Shown one piece after another: positions 53,117 to 61,581 of a stretch of DNA of 64,000 nucleotides. The DNA is from Blastococcus sp. TF02-8 (GTDB lineage Bacteria > Actinomycetota > Actinomycetes > Mycobacteriales > Geodermatophilaceae): NCBI RefSeq assembly GCF_003319175.1, contig NZ_QOHK01000008.1:62001-126000 (forward strand), given 5' to 3'. Every line of letters starts with the position of its first letter. Positions within the stretch are counted from its first letter, which is position 1. A program made the position numbers and the translations under genes. Below the pieces are notes generated by a model. The model saw only the letters and a list, made by a program, of their open reading frames with translations, ran no database searches and was not told the DNA's origin.

Positions 53117-54246
53117 GCGGAGTCCTTCACGGCGTGCGGAGCGTGCGGGGTGGGGACGATCGAGGCGGCCAGACGGCGCCGGTGGTTGCTGGCGATCGCG
53201 TAGGCGAACGTCACGTCGTTGGTGGTGACCTCCAGCGGGCTGTCCCGCGGGTGGCGGAGCAGCAGCACGTCGTCGACGGCGAGCGAGAGCAGGTCGGAGG
53301 AGGAGACCGTCAGCGGGGCGAACCGGACGCTGACGTCGACCGGGACGAGGTTCAGCCGGTCGGTCAGGGCCTCACGGGCGCGCTGGCGCTTGAGCAGCGC
53401 CTGCTCCGACAGCTGCGGCGAGGCCGCGTTGTTGAGGGCCTGGGCGAACGAGGAGAACGGCAGCACCACGGTCGCCTCGCCCTCGCGCGGGCCCACGGCC
53501 ATGTCGAAGGTGGCCACCATGACCGTGTCGGAACCGGCGGCCGCCTGCGCCAGCTGCGGGTTGTACTCGCGGCCGACCAGGACCGGCTGGATCTCGGTGA
53601 TGGGCTCCAGGGAGCGGGCGAACTCGTCGAGCAACCGCTCCAGCAGGTGGTTGGTGATGCTGGTCTCCATCGCGGTCATCGGCCGCTTCGGCTGCGCGGC
53701 GTTGCCGGAGCCGCCCAGCATGTGATCGACCATCGCCATCGCGATGTCCAGCGGGAAGGCGAGCAGGCCCTTGCCGGCGATCGGCTCCATCGTGAACGTG
53801 GAGATGAAGCTCGGGTCGGGCAGCGTCCCGATGTAGTCGTCGTAGCTGAACTGCTCGATGCCGAGGAGCTCGACGCGGGCGCCGGCGCGCAGGAACGTCG
53901 TCAGGATCGTCGTCGCCTGCCGGGCGAAGCCCTCCTGGGCGATCTGCATGACCCGGACGTGCTCGCGGGAGAGCTTCGTCGGACGGCGGAAGTCGTAGGT
54001 GCGGGGCGCCCCGCGCCGGCTGCGGCCGGTCGGTGACACGGTCGGCGGCGTGGGAGCGGGGGAGACGGTGGGGGCCTGCGCGTTCTCGGCCGCCGCGGCC
54101 GGCGCGGCCTCTGCGGGCGCGGCCGCCTCGGGAGCCGGTGCCGCGTCGGGCGCTGCCGCCTCGGGGGCTGCCGGCGGAGCGGCCTCGGGAGCCGCGTCCG
54201 GGGCCGGCGCGGCGTCCGGAGCCGGTCCGGTCTCGGGGGTGGTCAC
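53113..54246 (-). CDS. fliM: flagellar motor switch protein FliM with non-canonical N-terminus
   Basis: 377 residues from GTG 54246 (GAGG 6 bp upstream; ATG 54258 would add four residues). The core (YDFRRPTKLSREHVRVMQIAQEGFARQ onward, TFTMEPIAGKGLLAFPLDIAMAMVDHMLGGSG) and the C-terminal SpoA domain are normal. The first 80 residues are an Ala/Pro/Glu run with no LSQxEIDxLL peptide, the site that binds phosphorylated CheY in other bacteria. Torque coupling to FliG and FliN should be intact, but switching control may differ. Confidence 0.93.
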   Translation of the reverse strand: MTTPETGPAPDAAPAPDAAPEAAPPAAPEAAAPDAAPAPEAAAPAEAAPAAAAENAQAPTVSPAPTPPTVSPTGRSRRGAPRTYDFRRPTKLSREHVRVMQIAQEGFARQATTILTTFLRAGARVELLGIEQFSYDDYIGTLPDPSFISTFTMEPIAGKGLLAFPLDIAMAMVDHMLGGSGNAAQPKRPMTAMETSITNHLLERLLDEFARSLEPITEIQPVLVGREYNPQLAQAAAGSDTVMVATFDMAVGPREGEATVVLPFSSFAQALNNAASPQLSEQALLKRQRAREALTDRLNLVPVDVSVRFAPLTVSSSDLLSLAVDDVLLLRHPRDSPLEVTTNDVTFAYAIASNHRRRLAASIVPTPHAPHAVKDSA

Positions 54247-54272
54247 GCAAGACCTCATCGGCGGATCGCGGG

Positions 54273-54310
54273 ACCACTCTGACCGGGCGGCTGCGCCCGC
54301 CGGGAGTGGT
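54273..54310 (-). other. hairpin in the fliL-fliM gap
   Basis: Arms ACCACTC/GAGTGGT with a further GC pairing CGGGCG/CGCCCG inside, in the 109-bp gap between fliL and fliM, the largest inside this operon. It could be a processing site or partial terminator that lowers expression of the switch and export genes. Confidence 0.35.
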
Positions 54311-54355
54311 GTGACCGATGGGGTCCCTGGTGCGCCGCAGGGGTCGGACCCAGGG

Positions 54356-54847
54356 TTACTGGGTCACGTACTCCGTGTAGTAGATCGCCATGATCGCCTT
54401 CACCCCGTCGTGGTCGGTGTAGGCCTCGATGATCTTCTTCTCCAGCGCCTCCTTGAGCGCTTCGCGGGCGCCCACGACGTCGGCCGGCTGGGCCTGCGAG
54501 AAGGTGGAGATGACCAGGTCGGTGGCCTTGGAGCCGTCCACACCGCCACCGCCGTGCCCGCCGCTGGCGGCCGCGCCCTCCTCGGTGATCTCCAGGGAGA
54601 CACCGACCTTGAGGTAGCCCCCGCCGGCGAGGTTCACCGCCACCGGCTCCAGCGCGAGGAAGGTGCCGCTGGACACCGGCTCGGCCTCGGTGGCCTCGGC
54701 CTCCCCGGAACTGCTGAAGAGGAAGAAGTAGGCCGCGCCGGCCCCGGCCAGCAGCACGACGGCGAGGATGATGAAGAGCTTCTTCTTGCCGCCCTTCGAC
54801 TCGGTCTCCTCGCCCTCGGCCGGGGCGTTCTTGTCCTTCTTGCTCAT
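54356..54847 (-). CDS. fliL: flagellar basal body protein FliL
   Basis: 163 residues. A Lys/Glu-rich cytoplasmic start, one TM helix (about 24-44, FIILAVVLLAGAGAAYFFLF) and a periplasmic-type domain (FLALEPVAVNLAGGGYLKVGVSLEI ... DLVISTFSQAQPADVVGAREALKEAL) matching FliL, a stator-associated protein. An unusual GGHGGGG loop lies in the middle. The ATG overlaps the motB stop by 4 bp. Confidence 0.94.
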   Translation of the reverse strand: MSKKDKNAPAEGEETESKGGKKKLFIILAVVLLAGAGAAYFFLFSSSGEAEATEAEPVSSGTFLALEPVAVNLAGGGYLKVGVSLEITEEGAAASGGHGGGGVDGSKATDLVISTFSQAQPADVVGAREALKEALEKKIIEAYTDHDGVKAIMAIYYTEYVTQ

Positions 54848-55743
54848 GGGTTCCCTCCCTGGTGGGCGGCGTCGAGGCCCGGCAGCAGCGCGTTGGCCTC
54901 TGCCGAGGCGTTGGACAGGACGACGACGTCGACCCGTCGGTTGACGGTGAGTGCGGTGGGGTCGGACTCGGGCACCAGTGGCCGGGTCGAGGAGTAGCCG
55001 ACGGCGGACAGCCGCTTCTCCGGGACGCCCTGACCGGCGAGGTAGCGCACCACCGTGGTGGCGCGGGTCGCCGAGAGCTCCCAGTTCGACGGCCACGGGC
55101 CGCCGCGGGTGACGGGCAGGTGGTTCGCGTGCCCCTCGACGCCGAGGTCGTTGGGCAGCCCGGTGAGGGTGGGCGCGACCGCGGCGAGGATCTCCCGACC
55201 CTCGGGCCGCAGCACGGCGGCCTCGGCGTCGAAGAGCACCTGGTCGGCCACGATGTGCACCACCAGGCCGCGCTCGTTGATCTCGAAGCGCGCGGCGCCG
55301 GTGTAGCCGGCATCCTCCAGGGCGGCCTCGATCTTCTCGCGGGCCGCGGCCAGGTCGTCGTAGGCCTGCTTGGCCTCGGCGGCGATGTTCTCCGCGCGCT
55401 GGGCCGCCGCGGCGGCCGCAGCCTTGTCGATCTGCGCCTGCTGGACCGACGGGTCCGGGGGGATCGCCGAGGCGATGTCGATCGCGCCGGGCAGCCCGTC
55501 GAGGACCGAGCCCTCCGGCGTCGCGCCGGGCTGGACGGTGATGGGGCCGCCGAAGGCGGAGGCCATGCCCTTGGCCAGGGCGGCGAACTTCTGCTCGTCG
55601 ACCTTGCTCATCGCGAACAGCACCACGAACAGCACGAACAGCAGCGTCATCATGTCGAAGGCCGACACCAGCCACCGTTCGTGGTTCTCGTGCTCCTCGT
55701 GCTCCTCGTGCTTCTTCCGGCGGCGACCGTGCCCGGTGCTCAC
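54844..55743 (-). CDS. motB: flagellar stator protein MotB
   Basis: 299 residues. A His/Glu-rich cytoplasmic start (KKHEEHEEHENHERW, encoded by a 9-bp repeat), a TM helix with the proton-carrying Asp30 (SAFDMMTLLFVLF), a linker with Ala-rich coiled coil, and a C-terminal OmpA-like peptidoglycan-binding domain (GVEGHANHLP, NWELSATRATTVVRYL, VDVVVL). It anchors the stator and carries ions with MotA. GTG start, 28 bp after motA. Confidence 0.96.
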   Translation of the reverse strand: MSTGHGRRRKKHEEHEEHENHERWLVSAFDMMTLLFVLFVVLFAMSKVDEQKFAALAKGMASAFGGPITVQPGATPEGSVLDGLPGAIDIASAIPPDPSVQQAQIDKAAAAAAAQRAENIAAEAKQAYDDLAAAREKIEAALEDAGYTGAARFEINERGLVVHIVADQVLFDAEAAVLRPEGREILAAVAPTLTGLPNDLGVEGHANHLPVTRGGPWPSNWELSATRATTVVRYLAGQGVPEKRLSAVGYSSTRPLVPESDPTALTVNRRVDVVVLSNASAEANALLPGLDAAHQGGNP

Positions 55744-55771
55744 GAAGCGCCCCGGGCGGTCGCGGGCCTGA

Positions 55772-56542
55772 TCACGCCGCCTCCTTGGCGACGGCGCCCG
55801 GCGGCACGAGCGAGGTCAGCTTCAGGCGGACCGCACGCGGGCTGGTGCCGGCCTGGATCTCGGTGATGCCCTCGACGAGCAGCTCCATCTGGGCGGCCTG
55901 CAGCTCGCTGACCCGGAGGATCTTGGCGCCCATCGGCAGGAACCAGAAGTTGGCCGCCATGACGCCCCAGAGCGTGGCGATGAACGCCGCGGAGACCATC
56001 GGGCCGAGCGTCTCGGGCTTGTCCAGGTTGGCCATCACGTTCATCAGGCCGACGATGCAGCCCAGGATGCCGATGGTCGGCGCGTAGCCGCCCATGCTGT
56101 TCATGAACTTGGCGGCGACCTTGTCCTCGGCCTTCTTCGCCGAGATCTCGCTCTCCAGCACCGCCCGCAGCTCCTCGGGGTCGGTGCCGTCGATGCCCAT
56201 CTGCAGTCCCTTGCGCAGGAACTCGTCCTCGATCTGCTTGACCTGGGCCTCGAGCGCGAGCAGACCCTCCTTGCGGGCCTTCTCGGCGAGGCTGACCAGG
56301 GTCTGGATCTGCTCGGTGGGCGGCGGCACCTTCGCCGGGAGGACGGCCATCTTGAACCAGCCGCCGACCTTCTTCAGGTCGTCCATCGTCTGGCTGGCCG
56401 CCGCCGCGCCGAACGTGGCGATGATGACCAGGACGATCGCCGGCAGGAAGATCAGCGCCGTCGGGGCCACGCCCTCGAGGGTCATGAAGACGAACAGGGC
56501 GACGATGGAGACGCCGAATCCGATCAGGGTGGCGGGATCCAT
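55772..56542 (-). CDS. motA: flagellar stator protein MotA
   Basis: 256 residues, four TM helices with the cytoplasmic loop between helices 2 and 3 (LVSLAEKARKEGLLALEAQVKQI) holding the charged residues that act on FliG. Helices 3 and 4 include MNSMGGYAPTIGILGCIVGLMNVM and LWGVMAANFWFLPMG. It pairs with MotB. It lies 3 bp after flbD. Confidence 0.96.
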   Translation of the reverse strand: MDPATLIGFGVSIVALFVFMTLEGVAPTALIFLPAIVLVIIATFGAAAASQTMDDLKKVGGWFKMAVLPAKVPPPTEQIQTLVSLAEKARKEGLLALEAQVKQIEDEFLRKGLQMGIDGTDPEELRAVLESEISAKKAEDKVAAKFMNSMGGYAPTIGILGCIVGLMNVMANLDKPETLGPMVSAAFIATLWGVMAANFWFLPMGAKILRVSELQAAQMELLVEGITEIQAGTSPRAVRLKLTSLVPPGAVAKEAA

Positions 56543-56545
56543 GGG

Positions 56546-56827
56546 TCAGCGCTCCTCACGGATCGGGAAGGGCACGACCGAGGAGTCGGCCGCCGCGGGC
56601 TCGGCGAGGGTGGACCGGTACGTGCCACGGTCCATCTCGTAGGAGATGGCGAGGATGCCGGCGCGGTACTCGCGGATCTCCTGGAGGACCTCGTCCACGC
56701 TCTCCTTGACGACGTACTTCGTGCCGTCCACGAGGAAGGCGACCGTGTCCGGGTGCCCCTCGACCTTCTCGATGAGGTCGGGGTTCAGCGCGAACTGGTC
56801 GCCGTTCAGGCGCGTCACTCGGATCAC
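56546..56827 (-). CDS. flbD: FlbD family flagellar protein
   Basis: 93 residues. MIRVTRLNGDQFALNPDLIEKVEGHPDT is the FlbD/SwrD signature; in Bacillus the homologue promotes stator power. GTG start with GAGGAC upstream. It is the first gene after a candidate FliA/WhiG-like promoter 55 bp upstream and after the flgE terminator, so it heads a new unit with motA and motB. Confidence 0.93.
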   Translation of the reverse strand: MIRVTRLNGDQFALNPDLIEKVEGHPDTVAFLVDGTKYVVKESVDEVLQEIREYRAGILAISYEMDRGTYRSTLAEPAAADSSVVPFPIREER

Positions 56828-56881
56828 GGGGCGGTCCTCTTGCTCGGTGGGGCCCGGGATCGGGCGGGAACGGCACTGGTG

Positions 56882-56909
56882 TTTTCGGCCTCGCGGGCGG
56901 CTTCCTTGA
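56882..56909 (-). promoter_or_regulatory. candidate FliA/WhiG-type sigma promoter of flbD-motAB operon
   Basis: On the - strand: TCAA, 16 bp, GCCGAAAA. The consensus for FliA/SigD/WhiG is TAAA, 14-16 bp, GCCGATAA, so this differs by one base in each box. The -10 ends 55 bp before the flbD start, and it sits between a strong upstream terminator and the gene. No other promoter-like sequence in this gap is as good. Confidence 0.6.
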
Positions 56910-56947
56910 GCCGAACGCGCTGGCCGGGGACCTGTGAGGGCCCTGTG

Positions 56948-56993
56948 ACGGACGGCCCGGTCACCCCCGCGCGGGAGTGACCGGGCCGTCCGT
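56948..56993 (-). terminator. strong terminator after flgE
   Basis: A perfect 17-bp stem (ACGGACGGCCCGGTCAC and its complement) with a 12-nt loop, 37 bp after the flgE stop. It separates the hook unit from the flbD-motAB unit. No T run. Confidence 0.75.
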
Positions 56994-57030
56994 GGAACGT
57001 GCTGGAACGGCCCCGGAGGAGGGCCTTCCG

Positions 57031-58263
57031 CTAGCGCTTGAGGTTGACCAGGTCCTGGAGGATCTCGTCGGAGGCGGTGATCACGCGGCTGTTGGCCTGG
57101 AACCCGCGCTGGGCGACGATGAGGCCGGTGAACTCCTCGCTGAGGTCCACGTTGGACATCTCCAGCGCGCCGGCGTTCAGCACGCCGCGGCCGCCCTGGC
57201 CGGCCAGGCCGATCGTGGCCGTGCCCGAGTTGTCGCCGACCCGGAACGTCGAGTTGCCGGCCTTGGCCAGGCCGCTCGGGTTGTTGAACGACGCGAGGGC
57301 GAGCTGGCCCAGCGGCTGCCGCAGACCGTTGGAGTAGACGCCCATGATCGTGCCGTCGTTGCCGAGGGTGAACGACTGCAGGGCGCCCAGGGCGTAACCG
57401 TCGGGACGCGGGGCCGCGAGGGTGTTCGACCCACCGAACTGGGTCAGCCCCTGCAGGCTCATCGTGACCGTGTTGGTCCAGCTCGGGTAGCCGGCCGGCG
57501 TGAAGGGGGCCAGCTCGAAGTCCGGCCCGGCGGGGGTGGTCAGGTTGCCGGCCGTGTCGAACACCAGGCCGGTCGGCGCCATCAGCTCGGTGCCGTCGGA
57601 GTGCACGACGCTGACGTCCCAGGTGTTGGCCCCGGTCTTGACGAAGTTGTAGGCGACCTTCTGCAGCACGCCCTGGCTGTCGTACATGTCGGCACCGAGC
57701 TGGAAGGAGGTGCCGTCGACGACGTCGGAGGGCAGGTTGCCCTTGATCGAGCCCGCCGTCGTGGGGGTCGGGTTGACCATCTGGCCGTAGGGCACCGACA
57801 GGTTCCCCACCGGGCCGTTGGCGTTGACGACACCCTGTCCGTCGGCCATCCAGCCCTGGAGGATCGACCCGTCCGGGGTGACCAGGTTGCCGTTGGCGTC
57901 GAAGTCGAACGAGCCGGCGCGGGTGAACAGCTGCTCGCCGCCGGCCCCCTGGACGACGAAGAAGCCGTCGCCCTCGATCATGAAGTCCGTCGACCGGCCG
58001 GTGGACTGGGTGGCGCCCTGGGTCCAGTTGGTCGTGATGCCGGCGAGCTTGACGCCGAGGCCGACCTGGGCCGGGTTCGTGCCGCCACGGTCCGCGGCCG
58101 GCTGGCCACCGCTGCGCAGCACCTGCGACAGCGTGTCCTGGAAGACGGTCTGGCTGCTCTTGAAGCCGACGGTGTTGACGTTGGCGATGTTGTTGCTGGT
58201 GACGTCCATCTTCGTCTGGTGGGCACGCAGGCCGGAGATGGCGGAGAACATCGAGCGGAGCAT
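57031..58263 (-). CDS. flgE: flagellar hook protein FlgE
   Basis: 410 residues. The N-terminal rod/hook motif is SGLRAHQTKMDVTSNNIANVNTVGFKSS, followed by DFMIEGDGFFVVQ. The C-terminal helix is NVDLSEEFTGLIVAQRGFQANSRVITASDEIL. It polymerises into the hook outside the cell through the export gate. It is the last gene before the terminator at 56948. Confidence 0.96.
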   Translation of the reverse strand: MLRSMFSAISGLRAHQTKMDVTSNNIANVNTVGFKSSQTVFQDTLSQVLRSGGQPAADRGGTNPAQVGLGVKLAGITTNWTQGATQSTGRSTDFMIEGDGFFVVQGAGGEQLFTRAGSFDFDANGNLVTPDGSILQGWMADGQGVVNANGPVGNLSVPYGQMVNPTPTTAGSIKGNLPSDVVDGTSFQLGADMYDSQGVLQKVAYNFVKTGANTWDVSVVHSDGTELMAPTGLVFDTAGNLTTPAGPDFELAPFTPAGYPSWTNTVTMSLQGLTQFGGSNTLAAPRPDGYALGALQSFTLGNDGTIMGVYSNGLRQPLGQLALASFNNPSGLAKAGNSTFRVGDNSGTATIGLAGQGGRGVLNAGALEMSNVDLSEEFTGLIVAQRGFQANSRVITASDEILQDLVNLKR

Positions 58264-58314
58264 GGGGTTCCCTCCGGGTGGGAGTGGCGGGTCGGGGGCG
58301 CGGTCGGCGCGAGG

Positions 58315-58749
58315 TCAGCTGGTGGTCGTCGTCTTGCCGATGTCGGTGATCCGGCCGACGGGGACCTGCACACCGCCGACGGTGGCCACGGCGTCGACCT
58401 TGTCGGTGCCGAGGCGCACCGAGGAGACGACGCCGGTCCTGGTGGCACCGGTCTCGTCGGTGTAGGTGACGGTCTGGCCGACCATCGCCCCGGCGCTGCT
58501 CGAGCGCTGCAGCGCGAGCAGGGAGGCGTTCTGCTTGGCGATCTCCTCGAGCTTCTCCACCTGGGTGAAGGTCGCGGTCTGCGACATCATCTGGTTGGTG
58601 TCGGCCGGGTTCGAGGGGTCCTGGTACTTCATCTGCGCGACCAGCAGCTTGAGGAAGGTGTCCTTCCCCATCTGGTCACCGCGGTCGACGGTGTTGGTGG
58701 CGGAGTAGGTCGCCCCGGTCGGGACGGATCCGCTGACTGCGTCCGGCAT
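58315..58749 (-). CDS. flgD: flagellar hook capping protein FlgD
   Basis: 144 residues, a short form lacking the longer C-terminal Ig-like domains of enterobacterial FlgD. DTFLKLLVAQMKYQDPSNPADTNQMMSQTATFTQVEKLEEI is the FlgD hallmark; the tail (GQTVTYTDETGATRTGVVSSVRL ... VPVGRITDI) is the small beta domain. It caps the growing hook. Confidence 0.95.
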   Translation of the reverse strand: MPDAVSGSVPTGATYSATNTVDRGDQMGKDTFLKLLVAQMKYQDPSNPADTNQMMSQTATFTQVEKLEEIAKQNASLLALQRSSSAGAMVGQTVTYTDETGATRTGVVSSVRLGTDKVDAVATVGGVQVPVGRITDIGKTTTTS

Positions 58750-58766
58750 CGTCGTCGGCCTCCTTG

Positions 58767-60185
58767 TCAGACGCGCACGTCCACGCCGGACGACGTGGAT
58801 CGCTGGGACGGATGCGCTCGCCCTTCTCCGCTATCGGCAGGCCGACCCCACGACCGTGACCGTTCGCCGGCCTGGTTCTGCTGGGAGCCGCGGTCGGCGA
58901 AGCCCTGCTGGGCCTGCTGCTGGGCCTGCTGCTCGGCCGCGTGCCGGGAGAGCCATGACCCGCCGGCGTCGGCGTCGACCTCCACGCGCGAGGGGCTGAG
59001 GCCCGCCGCCTCGAGGTCGCGGCGCAGCTCGGGGAGCGCGTCGAGGAGGGCGGCGCGGCCGTGCTCGTGGGCGCCGCGCAGGTGCAGGTCGAGGTTGCCC
59101 TTGTGGACGGTCAGCTGGACCTCGACGGGGCCGAGGTTCTCGGGGGTCAGGACCAGCGTCATGGTGTGCGACCCGTCGCCGCCGGCGCTGAGCAGCGCCA
59201 CCTGACGGCTCACCTGACCGCTGACCGGCAGGGAGGCCTGTGATCCGGTGGCCGACCCGGGGGCGCTGACGCTGCCGGCGGCGGTCGCCCCGGCCGGGGC
59301 CGGGGCGGGGCCGGCAGCGGGAGCGACCACGGGCTCGGGTGCGGTGTCGATGTCGGCCGGGGCGGCCTCGGCAGGAGCCGGGCGACCGGCGGCGGCCGGC
59401 TCCTGCCCGCCGCCGGCACCGGTACCGGCGTCGCCGGAGGCGGTCGGCAGCGTGGCGAGGGGAGCGCTGGTGGTCGGAGCGGGCGCGTCGGTCGCCAGGG
59501 GACCGGCGACCGGCGCGGGCGCGGGCGACGTCGGGGCTGCGGGGAGGGCGGTCGCGTCCGTCGGGGTCGCGGTCACCACCGCCAGCTCGACGGGAGCCGC
59601 CAGGAGGGGACCCGCCGGCGTGGCGGGAGCCGGAGCCGAGGCAGGGGCGGTGGCCGGCGGCTGCGCCCCCGCCGGCGCGGTGGCCGGGTCGACGGTCGCC
59701 GGCACGGCCCCGGCGACGGCCCCGGCCACCGCCGTCTCCGACGGGACGGTGACGGCCGGTGCGACGGTCGGCAGCGACGCGGTGATCGCGGCGGCGGCGG
59801 TCGGCGCGACGGTCGGCAGGGCGGCCGGGACGCCGTCGACCGCCTCGTCCACGGGCGCGACGACCTGCTGCGCGGTCACGGCCGCGGTGCCGCCGGCGAG
59901 GGTCAGCGCCCAGAGCGCGGCGGCGACGCCGGCCGAGGCGGTGTCGACCACCGGGGCGGCCGTGCCGTCGGCCTGCGGAGCCTCCTCGCCGGTCGCGGGG
60001 TCGCCGGGCCGGCGCTGGCCACCGCCGCAGGTGGCGTCCCGCAGCGGGCCCTGCCCGTCGGCCAGCGCGCCGTCGAGCGCCGAGGCGAACGGCGCCGCGC
60101 TGTCGGTGGTACCCCCGTCGGAGGAGGACGAGGAGGAGGAGGTGGCGCGCGCGGCCGGAGCGGCGACGGTCACGGGAGCGGTCAT
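58767..60185 (-). CDS. fliK: flagellar hook-length control protein FliK
   Basis: 472 residues. A long Ala/Pro/Thr/Val-rich middle serves as the molecular ruler. The conserved C-terminal domain (about 335-400: LVLTPENLGPVEVQLTVHKGNLDLHLRG and ALLDALPELRRDLEAAGL) switches FlhB specificity. A Ser run near the start and a Gln-rich stretch (EQQAQQQAQQG) after the domain are odd but harmless-looking. The start overlaps the transglycosylase stop by 4 bp. Confidence 0.88.
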   Translation of the reverse strand: MTAPVTVAAPAARATSSSSSSSDGGTTDSAAPFASALDGALADGQGPLRDATCGGGQRRPGDPATGEEAPQADGTAAPVVDTASAGVAAALWALTLAGGTAAVTAQQVVAPVDEAVDGVPAALPTVAPTAAAAITASLPTVAPAVTVPSETAVAGAVAGAVPATVDPATAPAGAQPPATAPASAPAPATPAGPLLAAPVELAVVTATPTDATALPAAPTSPAPAPVAGPLATDAPAPTTSAPLATLPTASGDAGTGAGGGQEPAAAGRPAPAEAAPADIDTAPEPVVAPAAGPAPAPAGATAAGSVSAPGSATGSQASLPVSGQVSRQVALLSAGGDGSHTMTLVLTPENLGPVEVQLTVHKGNLDLHLRGAHEHGRAALLDALPELRRDLEAAGLSPSRVEVDADAGGSWLSRHAAEQQAQQQAQQGFADRGSQQNQAGERSRSWGRPADSGEGRAHPSQRSTSSGVDVRV

Positions 60186-61135
60186 CGGTAGGCCTCTGCC
60201 TTGCTCATCACGGAGCGGACGTAGTTCTGGGTCTCGGAGTAGGGCGGGACGCCCCCGTAGCGGGAGACGGTCGCCGGCCCGGCGTTGTAGGCCGCCAGCG
60301 CCAGCTCGGTGGAGCCGAACTGCTTGGTCAGGCTGCTGAGGTACTTGGCGGCGCCGTCGATGGCGGAGGCAGGATCCATGGGGTTGACGCCCAGGCCCTT
60401 CGCCGTCGCCGGCATGAACTGCATGAGGCCCTGCGCTCCTGCCGGCGAGAGGGCCTGGGTGTCGAAGTTCGACTCCTGCTTCGCGACCGCGGCCAGCAGC
60501 GAGGCGTCCAGCCCGTACCTGCCCGCCGAGCGGGAGAACAGGTCCGCGTAGGGCACCCCGGCCAGCGAGCCGCTGCCGCTCGGCGCCGCGGTCGGCGCGG
60601 CGGCCGCCTCGGGCAGGACCCGGCGGATCACCGTGGGGTTGCCCACCGACTGCACCTTGACCGTCTCACCGGCCTGGGGCGCGGCGATCATCTGGCCGTT
60701 GCCGATGTAGATGCCGACGTGGTCGATCCCCGCGCGGGAGCTGGAGTAGTCGAAGAAGACGAGGTCGCCGGGACGGGCCTGGGCGATCGACGCCACCGGC
60801 TTGCCGGCGGTGGCCTGCTGGGACGACGTGCGTGGCAGGTCGATGCGGAGGTTGCCGAAGACCAGCTTCGTGAACCCGGAGCAGTCCAGACCCTTGCTCG
60901 GGTCGGTGCCGCCCCAGAGGTAGGGGACGCCCAGGTACTTCTGCGCCTCGCTGACCACGGCGGTCTCCGAGGCCGTGCCGGTGGCGCCCGTCGCGCTGCT
61001 CGTCGTCGACGTGCCGGTCAGCCCCGCCGCGCTGGCGGCCGAGGCCCAGCTCGCGGAGGAGCGGGTGGTCGCCGTGGGGGCGAAGCGTGCCTGGATCTCG
61101 CTGATGCGGGCCTGGACCGCGCTCAGTCCGTCCAT
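60182..61135 (-). CDS. bifunctional NlpC/P60 endopeptidase-lytic transglycosylase, FlgJ-like role
   Basis: 317 residues with two wall-cutting domains. NlpC/P60 at about 58-175 has the catalytic Cys85 (DCSGFTKLVFG) and His139 (GIDHVGIYIG). The soluble transglycosylase domain at about 190-317 has the catalytic Glu221 (AVAKQESNFDTQALS), GLMQFMPATA and AYNAGPATVSRYGG. No signal peptide is visible, so it may leave through the flagellar export gate. It sits between fliJ and fliK, so it probably opens the peptidoglycan for the rod or hook. Confidence 0.9.
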   Translation of the reverse strand: MDGLSAVQARISEIQARFAPTATTRSSASWASAASAAGLTGTSTTSSATGATGTASETAVVSEAQKYLGVPYLWGGTDPSKGLDCSGFTKLVFGNLRIDLPRTSSQQATAGKPVASIAQARPGDLVFFDYSSSRAGIDHVGIYIGNGQMIAAPQAGETVKVQSVGNPTVIRRVLPEAAAAPTAAPSGSGSLAGVPYADLFSRSAGRYGLDASLLAAVAKQESNFDTQALSPAGAQGLMQFMPATAKGLGVNPMDPASAIDGAAKYLSSLTKQFGSTELALAAYNAGPATVSRYGGVPPYSETQNYVRSVMSKAEAYR

Positions 61136-61581
61136 GCCTGGTCCTCCCCGGTACGGGGCGCGCGGCCTGCGCGCCCGGTGACCAAGTCATCGGCAGCCCG
61201 CTCCTCCGCCATGTCCATGGCGTGCTGCTGGGCCAGCCGGTGGCGCTCGGCGAGGCGCTCGAGGGCCTTGGTCCGCTGGGCGGCCGCGGTCCACTCGGCC
61301 CGGACCGCCTCGGCCTGCTCGGCCTGGGCGAGAGCCGAGAGCCGTGCGTCGGCGGCGTCGGTGGCGGCGGTGCGCAGCAGCACCATGGCCGCGACGAACG
61401 AGCCACCCGGCAGGGAGCGGGGCAGGACGGCGTTGCCCAGGGCCGTCTCCTGCTCGGTGGCGCGGCGGTCGGCCTCGACGGCGGCGGACATGGCGGCGGC
61501 CGCCGCCGCCGCGGCCGCGCGTTCCTCGGTGCGCCGGAGCTCCAGGACCGGCTGCAGCCGGAACGTCGCCCGCTTGCTCAC
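61123..61581 (-). CDS. fliJ: flagellar export protein FliJ
   Basis: 152 residues, nearly all alpha-helical coiled coil. KRATFRLQPVLELRRTEERAAAAAA is the FliJ start. It acts as the stalk between the FliI ring and FlhA. GTG 61581 overlaps the fliI stop (GTGA); GTG 61614 would lie inside fliI. Its 3' end overlaps the transglycosylase gene by 13 bp. Confidence 0.88.
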   Translation of the reverse strand: MSKRATFRLQPVLELRRTEERAAAAAAAAAMSAAVEADRRATEQETALGNAVLPRSLPGGSFVAAMVLLRTAATDAADARLSALAQAEQAEAVRAEWTAAAQRTKALERLAERHRLAQQHAMDMAEERAADDLVTGRAGRAPRTGEDQAWTD

